A stretch of DNA of 6,448 nucleotides, from positions 1 to 6,448 of the forward strand of contig JAITMU010000222.1 of NCBI GenBank assembly GCA_031277195.1, read 5' to 3'. The position numbers and the translations under genes are program-made. Under the pieces are notes generated by a model, which was given only the letters and a program-made list of their open reading frames with translations, searched no databases and was not told the DNA's origin. How positions within the stretch are numbered: the first letter of the stretch is position 1; each line of letters starts with the position of its first letter. Origin of the DNA: Gallionellaceae bacterium (GTDB taxonomy: Bacteria; Pseudomonadota; Gammaproteobacteria; Burkholderiales; Gallionellaceae). This document shows, one piece after another, positions 1 to 6,266 of this stretch.

Positions 1-31
1 CAAACGTAACTTTAGCCGCGCCGCCGGTGGA

Positions 32-44
32 ACTCAACTTGAGT
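32..44. other. Perfect 13-nt palindrome upstream of the lipoprotein gene
   Basis: ACTCAA and TTGAGT form a perfect 6-bp inverted repeat around a single C, 30 nt before the start codon of the small lipoprotein gene. It could be an operator half-site pair or a short cruciform. I could not match it to a named regulator and saw no convincing sigma-70 -35/-10 pair around it. The function is unknown and chance is possible. Confidence 0.25.
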
Positions 45-74
45 GATTGTTTTTAACGTGCTGAGGAGGGTCTT

Positions 75-209
75 ATGAAGCGCATTACCATTGTTTTGTT
101 GGCCGCATTGTCGTTGAGCGTGCTGTCCGGCTGCAACACGGTTGCGGGAATTGGCAAGGATATGCAGAAAGCCGGTGAGAAGGTGGAGGGGGCGGCGGAC
201 AGGAAGTAA
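75..209 (+). CDS. Entericidin A/B family small lipoprotein
   Basis: This 44-residue protein resembles the entericidin (EcnA/EcnB) family. It has a Lys-Arg N-terminus (K2, R3), a hydrophobic segment at about residues 4-17, and a lipobox ending L-S-G-C with the lipidated Cys at position 20. After processing, a mature peptide of only about 25 residues remains (CNTVAGIGKDMQKAGEKVEG and on), with the family's CNTV...G.GKD.QKAGEK.E pattern. A strong Shine-Dalgarno AGGAGG lies at 64-69, five bases before the ATG, which supports translation. It is expected to be anchored to a membrane by its lipid. In E. coli the paired entericidins form a bacteriolytic toxin/antidote couple. Most other proteobacteria carry one such gene, often of unknown role, and only one copy is seen here. 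It stands alone, convergent with the carbonic anhydrase gene, with a large inverted repeat between them. The family call is firm and the biological role is not. Confidence 0.88.
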   Translation: MKRITIVLLAALSLSVLSGCNTVAGIGKDMQKAGEKVEGAADRK

Positions 210-236
210 TTTTGCGTTTCGATGCCGCTGTGGGAT

Positions 237-357
237 ACCCATCCCCACCCTAACCCTCCCCTTGAAGGGGAGGGAATGGCAAGGGTGAGGCGCGGAAATC
301 CTCCTCTTTCGCGGAAGTCCCCTCCCCTTCAAGGGGAGGGCTAGGGTGGGGATGGGT
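237..357. repeat. Inverted doublet of palindromic repeats between convergent genes
   Basis: Two 38-nt arms at 237-274 and 320-357 are reverse complements at 37 of 38 positions, separated by a 45-nt spacer. Each arm also contains its own hairpin: CCCTCCCC/GGGGAGGG at 254-261/267-274 on the left and 320-327/333-340 on the right, with TT/AA extending the stems. The element fills most of the gap between the lipoprotein stop (209) and the carbonic anhydrase stop (383), so it could end or stabilise both transcripts. There is no clear T-run, so it is not a textbook intrinsic terminator. The form is that of a REP/REPIN-like doublet. The copy number in the genome cannot be seen from here. Confidence 0.85.
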
Positions 358-382
358 GTTCCTCATCTCCCACCCCAAAAAA

Positions 383-1015
383 TCACAACGGCGCAAACCC
401 CCCCGTCGCCGCGTCGTAATTCAGCAGCAATCCCTGCTCAATATCAAAATACCAGCCGTGCAATTCCAGCTCGCCTTTTTCCACGCGCTCGCGCACCCAG
501 GGGAAGGTCATCAGGTTGCGCATGGAAACCAGAATCGAGCGTTGTTCGCAGTCGCGCAGCCGCGCTTCCGGTGTGGCGTTCGGCAGGTCGCGTTCCACGC
601 CGATGCGGGCTTCTTCCGCCAGTTGCATCCAATCACCCACGAATGAATCTGCCGCGTTGTTGGTTTGCATCAGCGCGCGAATGCCGCCGCAGTGCGCATG
701 GCCAAGCACGATGACGTGGCTGACGCCGAGTTTGCGCACGCCGAATTCCAGCGCCGCGCTGGTGCCGTGATAACCGCCGCCGCGTTCTTCCACGGGCGGA
801 ACCAGATTGGCGACGTTGCGGATGACGAACAGATCGCCCGGCGCGCAGTCCAGCACGATGGCGGGATCAACACGCGAATCGCAGCAGGCGACGACCAGAA
901 TGCGCGGCGTTTGCCCTTCCTCGACAAGCTGGCGATACAGCGCGTCGTCCTGGCTGAAATGGCGTTCGCGGAAACGCCGGAAGCCTTCGATGAGTTGTTG
1001 CGGCGCGGTGGTCAT
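383..1015 (-). CDS. Beta-class carbonic anhydrase
   Basis: This enzyme interconverts CO2 and bicarbonate using zinc, in the cytoplasm (no signal peptide). The 210-residue length fits bacterial beta-carbonic anhydrases of the Can/CynT type. The zinc and dyad residues are visible: Cys44-x-Asp46-x-Arg48 in ACCDSRVDP, then His106 and Cys109 in GHAHCGG. The family blocks [12 protein letters not shown] (59-70) and [13 protein letters not shown] (86-98) lie between them. The wording is closer to the CynT/plant-like branch than to E. coli Can, so I give no symbol. An extra Cys at 45 replaces the more usual Ser and should not affect zinc binding. The start ATG overlaps the stop of purC by 4 nt (ATGA, 1012-1015), which suggests translational coupling, and only a weak AGG precedes the start. 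It is the last gene of the fbp-purE-purC unit. A plausible role is to supply bicarbonate for carboxylations, including the PurK step of purine synthesis; that link is inferred. Confidence 0.95.
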   Translation of the reverse strand: MTTAPQQLIEGFRRFRERHFSQDDALYRQLVEEGQTPRILVVACCDSRVDPAIVLDCAPGDLFVIRNVANLVPPVEERGGGYHGTSAALEFGVRKLGVSHVIVLGHAHCGGIRALMQTNNAADSFVGDWMQLAEEARIGVERDLPNATPEARLRDCEQRSILVSMRNLMTFPWVRERVEKGELELHGWYFDIEQGLLLNYDAATGGFAPL

Positions 1016-1899
1016 GCGCCTGTGAGCCGACGCAGGGCTTCGTTGTATTTGTCGGAGGTTTTTTGCAGCACGTCATCTGGAATCGCCGGTGCGGGCGGCT
1101 GCTTGTTCCAGCCGGACGCTTCCAGCCAGTCGCGCACGAACTGCTTGTCGTAGCTCGGCGGATTGCTGCCGACGCGGTATTCGTCCGCCGGCCAGAAGCG
1201 CGAGGAATCCGGCGTCAGCGCCTCGTCGATCAGATACAGCGTGCCAGCGTCGTCCACGCCGAATTCAAACTTGGTGTCGGCGATGATGATGCCGCGCGTG
1301 GCCGCGTAATCGGCGGCTTCGGTGTAGAGCGCCAGTGTGGCGCGTTTCACTTCGGCGGCGCGCGCAGCGCCCAGCAGCTTTTCCGCTTCCGCGTAGGAAA
1401 TGTTCTCATCATGCTCGCCCACCGCCGCCTTGGTGGACGGCGTGAACAGCGGCTCCGGCAGCTTTTGCGCCTCCTGCAAACCGGACGGCAGTGCGATGCC
1501 GCAGACCGCGCCGGTTTTCCTGTAATCCTTCCAGCCCGAACCGACCAGGTAGCCGCGCACGATGGCTTCGATCGGCAGCGGCTTCAGTTTCCGCACGACA
1601 AAGGCGCGGCCTTTGACTTGCGCGCGCTCGGCGTCGGTCTTGACGACATCCTCCGGCGCGATGCCGGAAAGATGATTGGGGAGGATGTGACCGAGTTTGG
1701 CGAACCAGAAATTCGACAGCGCAGTCAGCACCTCGCCCTTGCCCGGCACCGGCGTCGGCAGAATCACATCGAACGCGGAAAGCCGGTCAGTCTGCACGAT
1801 CAGCATGTGTTCAGCATCGACTTCATAGAGGTCGCGCACCTTGCCACGGTGCAGGAATTTGAGGCTGGGCAGGCTGGATTGAAGTAGAGCGTTACTCAT
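1012..1899 (-). CDS. purC: Phosphoribosylaminoimidazole-succinocarboxamide synthase (SAICAR synthetase)
   Basis: PurC joins CAIR with aspartate at the expense of ATP to give SAICAR in de novo purine synthesis, in the cytoplasm. The 295-residue protein is full length for the longer form of the family. Landmarks in order: [10 protein letters not shown] (17-26), the nucleotide-binding start; DRLSAFDV (38-45); [14 protein letters not shown] (113-126); [17 protein letters not shown] (152-168); IADTKFEFG (206-214); [12 protein letters not shown] (225-236); and SYDKQ (249-253). I chose the ATG at 1899. An in-frame TTG directly before it would add one residue, but ATG is the simpler choice. The ribosome site is weak (GTGAG about 10 nt upstream). 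Its gene lies downstream of purE, the preceding enzymatic step, after a repeat-filled gap, and overlaps the carbonic anhydrase gene by 4 nt. Nothing is truncated. Confidence 0.97.
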   Translation of the reverse strand: MSNALLQSSLPSLKFLHRGKVRDLYEVDAEHMLIVQTDRLSAFDVILPTPVPGKGEVLTALSNFWFAKLGHILPNHLSGIAPEDVVKTDAERAQVKGRAFVVRKLKPLPIEAIVRGYLVGSGWKDYRKTGAVCGIALPSGLQEAQKLPEPLFTPSTKAAVGEHDENISYAEAEKLLGAARAAEVKRATLALYTEAADYAATRGIIIADTKFEFGVDDAGTLYLIDEALTPDSSRFWPADEYRVGSNPPSYDKQFVRDWLEASGWNKQPPAPAIPDDVLQKTSDKYNEALRRLTGA

Positions 1900-1932
1900 C
1901 AAAATTACTCACTGGGTTGTGGGGGCAACGCT

Positions 1933-2022
1933 CCCTCTCCCTTGATGGGAGAGGGCTGGGGAGAGGGTGGGAGCTTCGCCAAGCCCCCTCTCCCCCACCC
2001 CTCTCCCACGAGGGGAGAGGGG
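1933..2022. repeat. Inverted doublet of GC-rich palindromes inside the operon (purE-purC gap)
   Basis: Two hairpin units face each other. The left has a perfect 9-bp stem CCCTCTCCC/GGGAGAGGG (1933-1941/1947-1955) with loop TTGAT. The right has a perfect 10-bp stem CCCCTCTCCC/GGGAGAGGGG (1998-2007/2013-2022) with loop ACGAG. The flanking tracts (1947-1967 and 1986-2007) also pair with each other apart from one mismatch and a one-base indel, so the whole block can fold into a single long hairpin. It begins 12 nt after the purE stop (in transcript order) and ends about 33 nt before the purC start. It resembles the 237-357 element in design but has its own sequence (CTCTCCC rather than CTCCCC core). 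In RNA it could slow RNA decay, promote processing or cause partial termination between purE and purC. Confidence 0.8.
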
Positions 2023-2033
2023 CTTGATTGGGG

Positions 2034-2525
2034 TTACAACGTTGGCAACACCGTCGCCTTCACCCCTGCTGCCTGTTGTTCACGAAACGCGCGCAGTTTT
2101 TCGGCCAGTCCGGCGTCGTTCAATGCCAGCATAGCCACCGCGAACAAACCCGCATTCGCCGCGCCCGCTTCGCCGATGGCAAACGTCGCCACCGGAATGC
2201 CTTTGGGCATCTGCACGATGGACAGCAGCGAGTCCATTCCCTTCAGATATTTCGACGGAATCGGCACGCCCAGCACCGGCAGCGTGGTCTTGCCCGCAAT
2301 CACGCCTGCCAGATGCGCCGCGCCGCCCGCGCCTGCGATGAAGCACCGCACGCCTTGCGCGGCCATGCTGGCGACGTATTCAAACAGCAGATCAGGCGAG
2401 CGGTGCGCCGAAATCGCGCGGGCATCGTAGCTCACGCCAAAATCCTGCAACTGCTGCGCCGCCTGTTTCATTACGTCCCAGTCGCTTGCGCTGCCCATTA
2501 CGATGGAAACCTGCGGCGCGCTCAT
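2034..2525 (-). CDS. purE: 5-(carboxyamino)imidazole ribonucleotide mutase (N5-CAIR mutase)
   Basis: PurE moves the carboxyl group of N5-CAIR to carbon 4 to give CAIR, the substrate of PurC. The protein has 163 residues, the usual length of the class I enzyme, and is expected to be a cytoplasmic octamer. Visible motifs are MGSASDWDVM (10-19) for phosphate binding; SAHRSPD (39-45), with the catalytic His41 (His45 in E. coli); the glycine-rich AGAGGAAHLAGV (64-75); and SIVQMPKGIPVATFAIG (102-118). These match class I (mutase) rather than the class II AIR carboxylase that uses CO2 directly, so a PurK partner is expected; it is not in this window. The start ATG is 4 nt from the fbp stop, and its AGGGAG ribosome site lies across the fbp end, which implies co-expression with fbp. 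purC follows in pathway order. Confidence 0.97.
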   Translation of the reverse strand: MSAPQVSIVMGSASDWDVMKQAAQQLQDFGVSYDARAISAHRSPDLLFEYVASMAAQGVRCFIAGAGGAAHLAGVIAGKTTLPVLGVPIPSKYLKGMDSLLSIVQMPKGIPVATFAIGEAGAANAGLFAVAMLALNDAGLAEKLRAFREQQAAGVKATVLPTL

Positions 2526-2529
2526 GCGC

Positions 2530-3528
2530 TTACGCTCCCTGATGGTAGCCGACCACGCGATCGACTTCGTTCTTCGAGCCGAGAATCACCGGCACGCGCT
2601 GGTGCAGTTCGTCCGGCTGAATGTCGAGTATGCGCTGGCGTCCGGTCGAGCTTGCGCCGCCGGCCTGTTCCACGATGAGCGACATCGGATTGGCTTCGTA
2701 CAACAGGCGCAGCTTGCCCGCCTTGGCCGGATCCTTGGTGTCGAACGGATACATGAAAATGCCGCCGCGCGTCAGAATGCGATGCACTTCCGCCACCATC
2801 GAGGCGACCCAGCGCATGTTGAAATTCTTTTCGCGACCGCCTTCCTTGCCCTTGGTGCATTCCTCAACATACCGCTGCACCGGCGCTTCCCAGTAGCGGC
2901 GGTTGGACATGTTGATGGCAAATTCCGAGGTGTCGGCGGGAATCTTCATCTGCGGGTGCGTCAGGATGAATTCGCCGATGTCGCGATCCAGCGTGAAGCC
3001 ATCGACGCCGTGGCCGGTGGTCAGCACCAGCATGGTCGAAGGGCCATACAGCGCATAACCGGCGCACACCTGCTTCGCGCCCGGTTGCAGAAAATCCTTT
3101 TCGGTCGGATTGCTCACGCCATCGGGGCAACGCAGAATGGAGAAAATCGTGCCGACGGAAATGTTCACGTCGATGTTGGAGGAGCCGTCCAGCGGATCGA
3201 AGGTCAGCAGGTATTTGCCGCGCGGATATTTCGCCGGAATCGGATAAATCTCATCCATTTCCTCGGAAGCCATCGCCGCCAGATGCCCGCCCCATTCGGT
3301 GGACTGCATGAAGATGTCGTTGGTGATCACGTCCAGCTTTTTCTGCGTCTCGCCCTGCACGTTCTCGCTGCCCGCGCTGCCCAGCACGCCGATCAAATCG
3401 CCCTTGTTGACCGCGTGGGCGATCTGCTTGCAGGCGGAGATGATGTCGGACAGCAATCCGGTGAAATCGCCGGACGCGCCCATGTGGCGTTGCTCCTCGA
3501 TGATGAACTGAATCAGACTCTTGCTCAT
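2530..3528 (-). CDS. fbp: Class I fructose-1,6-bisphosphatase
   Basis: This enzyme hydrolyses fructose 1,6-bisphosphate to fructose 6-phosphate and phosphate, an irreversible step of gluconeogenesis and of the Calvin cycle. It is a 332-residue cytoplasmic protein, normal for class I. Motifs in order: [13 protein letters not shown] (59-71); ASEE (87-90) with metal-binding Glu89/Glu90; the metal and phosphate motif DPLDGSS (111-117), running into [23 protein letters not shown] (255-263); and [20 protein letters not shown] (272-291) with Glu278 as a further metal ligand. The start ATG at 3528 is backed by the strong upstream AGGAGAGGG. It is the first gene of the minus-strand unit and purE follows after 4 nt. 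Its promoter should lie at about 3543-3603. A TAAAAT hexamer (complement of 3574-3579) could be a -10 box, but no good -35 accompanies it. The protein call is secure; whether it serves autotrophy depends on the organism. Confidence 0.97.
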   Translation of the reverse strand: MSKSLIQFIIEEQRHMGASGDFTGLLSDIISACKQIAHAVNKGDLIGVLGSAGSENVQGETQKKLDVITNDIFMQSTEWGGHLAAMASEEMDEIYPIPAKYPRGKYLLTFDPLDGSSNIDVNISVGTIFSILRCPDGVSNPTEKDFLQPGAKQVCAGYALYGPSTMLVLTTGHGVDGFTLDRDIGEFILTHPQMKIPADTSEFAINMSNRRYWEAPVQRYVEECTKGKEGGREKNFNMRWVASMVAEVHRILTRGGIFMYPFDTKDPAKAGKLRLLYEANPMSLIVEQAGGASSTGRQRILDIQPDELHQRVPVILGSKNEVDRVVGYHQGA

Positions 3529-3533
3529 GCTTT

Positions 3534-3542
3534 CCCTCTCCT
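3534..3542 (-). promoter_or_regulatory. Strong ribosome binding site of fbp
   Basis: On the minus strand AGGAGAGGG precedes the fbp ATG, with the GAGGG part 5 nt and the AGGAG part 9 nt away. It fixes the fbp start and is the best Shine-Dalgarno in the minus-strand unit. Those of purC and the carbonic anhydrase are weak. Confidence 0.7.
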
Positions 3543-3603
3543 GGATTTATTGATTGAATGCGGTAACGGACGGATTTTACCTGTTTTCGTTGTGTTACTG
3601 GTA

Positions 3604-3678
3604 GCGTAGGGCGGGGCTTGCCCCGCGCTGTTGAGAATTTCAAGGTTCGCCCCGCGCGGGGCGAGCCCCGCCCTACGC
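3604..3678. repeat. Inverted doublet of GC-rich repeat units in the divergent fbp/hydrolase region
   Basis: Arms of 24 nt at 3604-3627 and 3655-3678 are reverse complements at 23 of 24 positions, with a 27-nt spacer. Each begins (reading inward) GCGTAGGGCGGGGC and each contains a perfect 7-bp hairpin GCGGGGC/GCCCCGC: 3611-3617/3620-3626 with loop TT, and 3656-3662/3665-3671 with loop GA. A 16-nt GC palindrome at 3648-3663 overlaps the right arm. The element lies 75 nt upstream of the fbp start, and thus at or above its promoter, and 84 nt upstream of the hydrolase start. It looks like a repeat insertion between divergent genes and may insulate the two promoters. Confidence 0.85.
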
Positions 3679-3688
3679 ATCCTCTACC

Positions 3689-3716
3689 CGTCATTCCAGC
3701 GGAAGCTGGAATGACG
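3689..3716. repeat. Perfect 12-bp hairpin repeat with GGAA tetraloop
   Basis: CGTCATTCCAGC (3689-3700) pairs perfectly with GCTGGAATGACG (3705-3716) around the GNRA-type loop GGAA. This is a widespread proteobacterial intergenic repeat motif, recognisable because spurious translations of it read VIPASAGMT. A related copy lies at 6350-6372. It is 46 nt upstream of the hydrolase start, with no T-run, so a repeat or mRNA-structure role is more likely than an intrinsic terminator. Confidence 0.85.
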
Positions 3717-3762
3717 CCCCGCGCGCCGTGTATCATTTCCGGCTCAAATTTCCCCAATCCGG

Positions 3763-4656
3763 ATGATGAAACGCTGCAAGTGGGCTTTGTTGTCTCTGCT
3801 GTTTTTCTGCGCGCCCGCCGCTGCCGACGGCGAGCCGCTGCCCTGGGGCGGCGTCGCCAGTCTGGCGACCTGCAATCTTGCGGCAGGCTCGGTCTGGACG
3901 GCGTATGAAGGCGGCAACGATTGCCTGCGTTATTTCACGGGCGGCAAGATAGATGACGCCGCCATCGTCATCGTCGTCCTGCGCGGCGACTACGATCCCT
4001 GGGTGAAGCGCCCGCCCGATCAAATTCCGCTGAATACGTTTGCGGAGCAAACCCTCGTCGCGGGCCGGCTGGCCGAGAAGGCCGGTTTTCCGGTGATCGT
4101 GCTGGCGCGACCGGGGACGTTCGGCTCCACCGGCGATCATCTGCGCCGTCGCCAGCCCGAGGAATTTCTCGCGCTCCAGAGCGCGCTGCGCAATATCCGC
4201 GCGCGGCATCGCATTGGTCGCTTCGTCCTGTTCGGACACAGCGGGGGCGCGACGGCAGTGGCGGCGTTGCTGACGATGGGGCGCAACGATGTTGCGTGCG
4301 CGGTGATGACGTCCGGCGCATACGGCTTGCTGGAACGCGCGGAAATGCTGCGCCGCGCGCGCGGCGAAAAATCCAGTCCCGGCACGGACACGACCGGATT
4401 GCGCGATCCCTACGATCCGCTCGACCACGTGGACGGCATCGTGCAAGCGCCTGAGCGGCGCATCATTCTCATCGGCGATTCGCGCGATCAGGTCACGCCT
4501 TATGTGTTGCAAGAGCGCTTCCATCAAGCGTTGAAAGCCGCAGGTCATTCGGCCGCTTTGCTGGAGCGGGAAGCGCGCGAGCCGCGGTATCACAGCCTCA
4601 AGGACGAGGTGGGTCTGCATGAAGCGGCGGCGTGCGCGCGGGCGGTCAGTCCGTAG
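3763..4656 (+). CDS. Exported alpha/beta-hydrolase family protein, substrate unknown
   Basis: The 297-residue product starts with a typical Sec signal peptide: K3/R4, a hydrophobic core at about 7-17, and a likely cleavage after APAAA (Ala21), leaving a mature protein that begins Asp-Gly. The site before Cys16 (LFFC) is not a lipobox. The mature part fits an alpha/beta-hydrolase. A hydrophobic strand AAIVIVVLRGDYDPW (66-80) is followed by FPVIVLARPGTFGS (109-122) and the nucleophile elbow GHSGG (158-162), with Ser160 as probable nucleophile. RRIILIGDSRDQVTP (232-246) supplies the probable acid Asp242 (or Asp239), and His277 or His286 near the C-terminus is the candidate base. Cys37 and Cys54 could form a disulfide in the periplasm. 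Esterase, lipase or peptidase activity are all possible and I do not assign one. The start has no clear Shine-Dalgarno, and a second ATG follows directly. It is divergent from fbp and 65 nt upstream of ilvA in the same direction. Confidence 0.82.
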   Translation: MMKRCKWALLSLLFFCAPAAADGEPLPWGGVASLATCNLAAGSVWTAYEGGNDCLRYFTGGKIDDAAIVIVVLRGDYDPWVKRPPDQIPLNTFAEQTLVAGRLAEKAGFPVIVLARPGTFGSTGDHLRRRQPEEFLALQSALRNIRARHRIGRFVLFGHSGGATAVAALLTMGRNDVACAVMTSGAYGLLERAEMLRRARGEKSSPGTDTTGLRDPYDPLDHVDGIVQAPERRIILIGDSRDQVTPYVLQERFHQALKAAGHSAALLEREAREPRYHSLKDEVGLHEAAACARAVSP

Positions 4657-4721
4657 CTGTCAGCCACCCGCCGCCCGCTTTCTGATAATCTTGCACACTT
4701 CCTTCTCCGGCTGATCCGCTC

Positions 4722-6239
4722 ATGCACGGCTATCTGAAACGCATCCTCACCGCCCGCGTCTATGACGTGGCCATCGAAAGCGCGCTGGAAGCAGCGCCCG
4801 GTTTGTCCGCGCGCACCGGCAACCGCATCCTGCTGAAACGCGAGGACACGCAGCCGGTGTTCTCGTTCAAGCTGCGCGGCGCGTACAACAAGATGGCGCA
4901 CCTCACGCCGGCACAACTCAAGCGCGGCGTCATCACCGCGTCCGCGGGCAATCACGCGCAGGGCGTGGCGTTTTCCGCGCACCTGATGAAATGCAAGGCC
5001 GTCATCGTGGTGCCGACGACCACGCCACAGGTGAAGATCGACGCGATCAAGCATTTTGGCCAGCGCGCGGTCGAGGTGGTGCTGCACGGCAGTTCTTATT
5101 CCGACGCTTATCAGCACGCGCTGGCGCTGGAGAAAAAAAACCGGCTGACGTTTGTGCATCCCTTCGACGACCCCGACGTCATCGCCGGGCAAGGCACCAT
5201 CGCAATGGAAATCCTGCGCCAGCATCAAGCGCCGATCCACGCGATTTTTTGCACCATCGGCGGCGGCGGATTGATCTCCGGCGTGGCCGCTTACGTCAAA
5301 CAGGTGCGGCCTGACATCAAAGTGATCGGCGTGCAAACCGTGGATTCCGACGCGATGGCGCGCTCGCTGAAAGCCAGGCGGCGCGTGACGCTGAACGACG
5401 TCGGCCTGTTTTGCGACGGCTCCGCCGTCAAGCTCGTCGGCGAAGAAACCTTCCGCCTGTGCCGCAAGTTGGTGGACGACATCGTGCTGGTGGACACCGA
5501 TGCCGTGTGCGCCGCGATCAAGGACGTGTTTCTCGATACCCGCGCCGTGCTCGAACCCTCCGGCGCGCTCGCCGTCGCGGGCGCGAAACTCTACGCGCGC
5601 CGCGAAAAACTCAAAGGCGAAACGCTGGTGCCGATCTGCAGCGGCGCGAACATGAATTTCGACCGCCTGCATTTCGTCGCCGAACGCGCCGAAGTCGGCG
5701 AACAGCGCGAAGCCCTGCTCGCCGTCACCGTGCCGGAAGAACGCGGCAGCTTCCGCAAATTCTGCTCGCTGGTCGGCAACCGCAACATCACCGAATTCAA
5801 CTACCGCTACGCCGACCCCAAGGCCGCACAAGTGTTCGTCGGCGTGCAAGTGCGCGACCCGCAAGAGACCGTCAAACTCGTCGCCTCGCTGGAAAAACAC
5901 GGACTGAAAACGCTGGACCTCACCGACAACGAAATGGCCAAGCTGCACCTGCGCCATCTGGTCGGCGGCCACGCGCCCGCAGCGGAACACGAAATCCTGT
6001 TCCGCTTCGAATTCCCCGAACGCCCCGGCGCGCTGATGAACTTTCTCGACAGCATGAACCCCGGCTGGAACATCAGCCTGTTCCACTACCGCAACCACGG
6101 CTCGGATTCCGGCCGCGTGCTGGTCGGACTGCAAGTGCCGAAGCAGGACAAAAAAGCGCTCAAAGCATTCCTCGACGGACTCGGCTATCCCTATTGGGAC
6201 GAAAGCGAGAATCCGGCGTACAAATTGTTTCTGGGGTAG
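4722..6239 (+). CDS. ilvA: Threonine ammonia-lyase, biosynthetic (threonine deaminase)
   Basis: IlvA deaminates L-threonine to 2-oxobutanoate and ammonia, the committed step of isoleucine synthesis, using PLP in the cytoplasm. The 505-residue length is that of the biosynthetic form. The catalytic domain (about 1-320) shows LLKREDTQPVFSFKLRGAYN (37-56) with the PLP lysine Lys50; ASAGNHAQGVAFS (73-85); the PLP-phosphate loop GGGG (180-183) in TIGGGGLISG; VLEPSGALAVAG (276-287); and CSGANMNFDR (306-315). The C-terminal part has two ACT-like regulatory repeats, beginning near REALLAVTVPEERGSF (329-344) and HEILFRFEFPERPG (about 424-437). Such domains bind isoleucine and valine, so feedback inhibition by isoleucine is expected; the short catabolic enzyme lacks this pair. 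No good ribosome site or leader peptide is seen in the 65-nt gap before it. The stop TAG lies in a repeat fragment (6236-6248). Confidence 0.97.
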   Translation: MHGYLKRILTARVYDVAIESALEAAPGLSARTGNRILLKREDTQPVFSFKLRGAYNKMAHLTPAQLKRGVITASAGNHAQGVAFSAHLMKCKAVIVVPTTTPQVKIDAIKHFGQRAVEVVLHGSSYSDAYQHALALEKKNRLTFVHPFDDPDVIAGQGTIAMEILRQHQAPIHAIFCTIGGGGLISGVAAYVKQVRPDIKVIGVQTVDSDAMARSLKARRRVTLNDVGLFCDGSAVKLVGEETFRLCRKLVDDIVLVDTDAVCAAIKDVFLDTRAVLEPSGALAVAGAKLYARREKLKGETLVPICSGANMNFDRLHFVAERAEVGEQREALLAVTVPEERGSFRKFCSLVGNRNITEFNYRYADPKAAQVFVGVQVRDPQETVKLVASLEKHGLKTLDLTDNEMAKLHLRHLVGGHAPAAEHEILFRFEFPERPGALMNFLDSMNPGWNISLFHYRNHGSDSGRVLVGLQVPKQDKKALKAFLDGLGYPYWDESENPAYKLFLG

Positions 6240-6248
6240 GGCGGGGCA
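6236..6248. repeat. Half-copy of the GTAGGGCGGGGC repeat, carrying the ilvA stop codon
   Basis: GTAGGGCGGGGC followed by A matches 12 bases of the arm found at 3606-3617 (and, inverted, at 3665-3676). Only the outer part is present, and the hairpin half is replaced by unrelated sequence. The ilvA stop TAG (6237-6239) falls inside it, so the repeat may have supplied or replaced the original end of the gene. The match is short and GC-rich, so chance cannot be excluded. Confidence 0.45.
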
Positions 6249-6266
6249 AACCTCATCAAGCATTGT

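Noticed and set aside
237..357. CRISPR array
   Set aside because: There are only two arms, inverted rather than direct, with a single spacer and no cas genes.
1063..1887. 274-codon open frame on the plus strand
   Set aside because: It is antisense to purC along most of its length; purC has all family motifs and this frame has none.
1900..1902. TTG start for purC, one codon upstream of the ATG
   Set aside because: The ATG directly after it is a better start and the family does not require the extra residue.
3574..3602. Possible fbp promoter (TAAAAT on the minus strand)
   Set aside because: The -10-like hexamer is good, but no TTGACA-like box lies 16-18 nt upstream, so I do not call a promoter.
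2503..3609. 368-codon open frame on the plus strand
   Set aside because: It is antisense to fbp and the start of purE, with the same His/Ala/Arg-rich shadow composition and no family motif.
3689..3716. Intrinsic terminator
   Set aside because: The stem is perfect but no T-run follows on either strand, and a related copy occurs at 6350-6372, so it is better called a repeat.
3251..3757. 168-codon minus-strand frame running through the fbp start and the repeats
   Set aside because: Its N-terminal part is a translation of the intergenic repeats (including VIPASAGMT) and the rest is fbp in another frame.
3733..4620. 295-codon open frame on the minus strand opposite the hydrolase
   Set aside because: The plus-strand frame has a signal peptide and a GHSGG elbow. 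The minus frame is Arg/Ala-rich without motifs.
4684..4689. GATAAT as a -10 box for ilvA
   Set aside because: The hexamer fits and is well placed, but the matching -35 position (about 4661-4666, CAGCCA) has no resemblance to the consensus.
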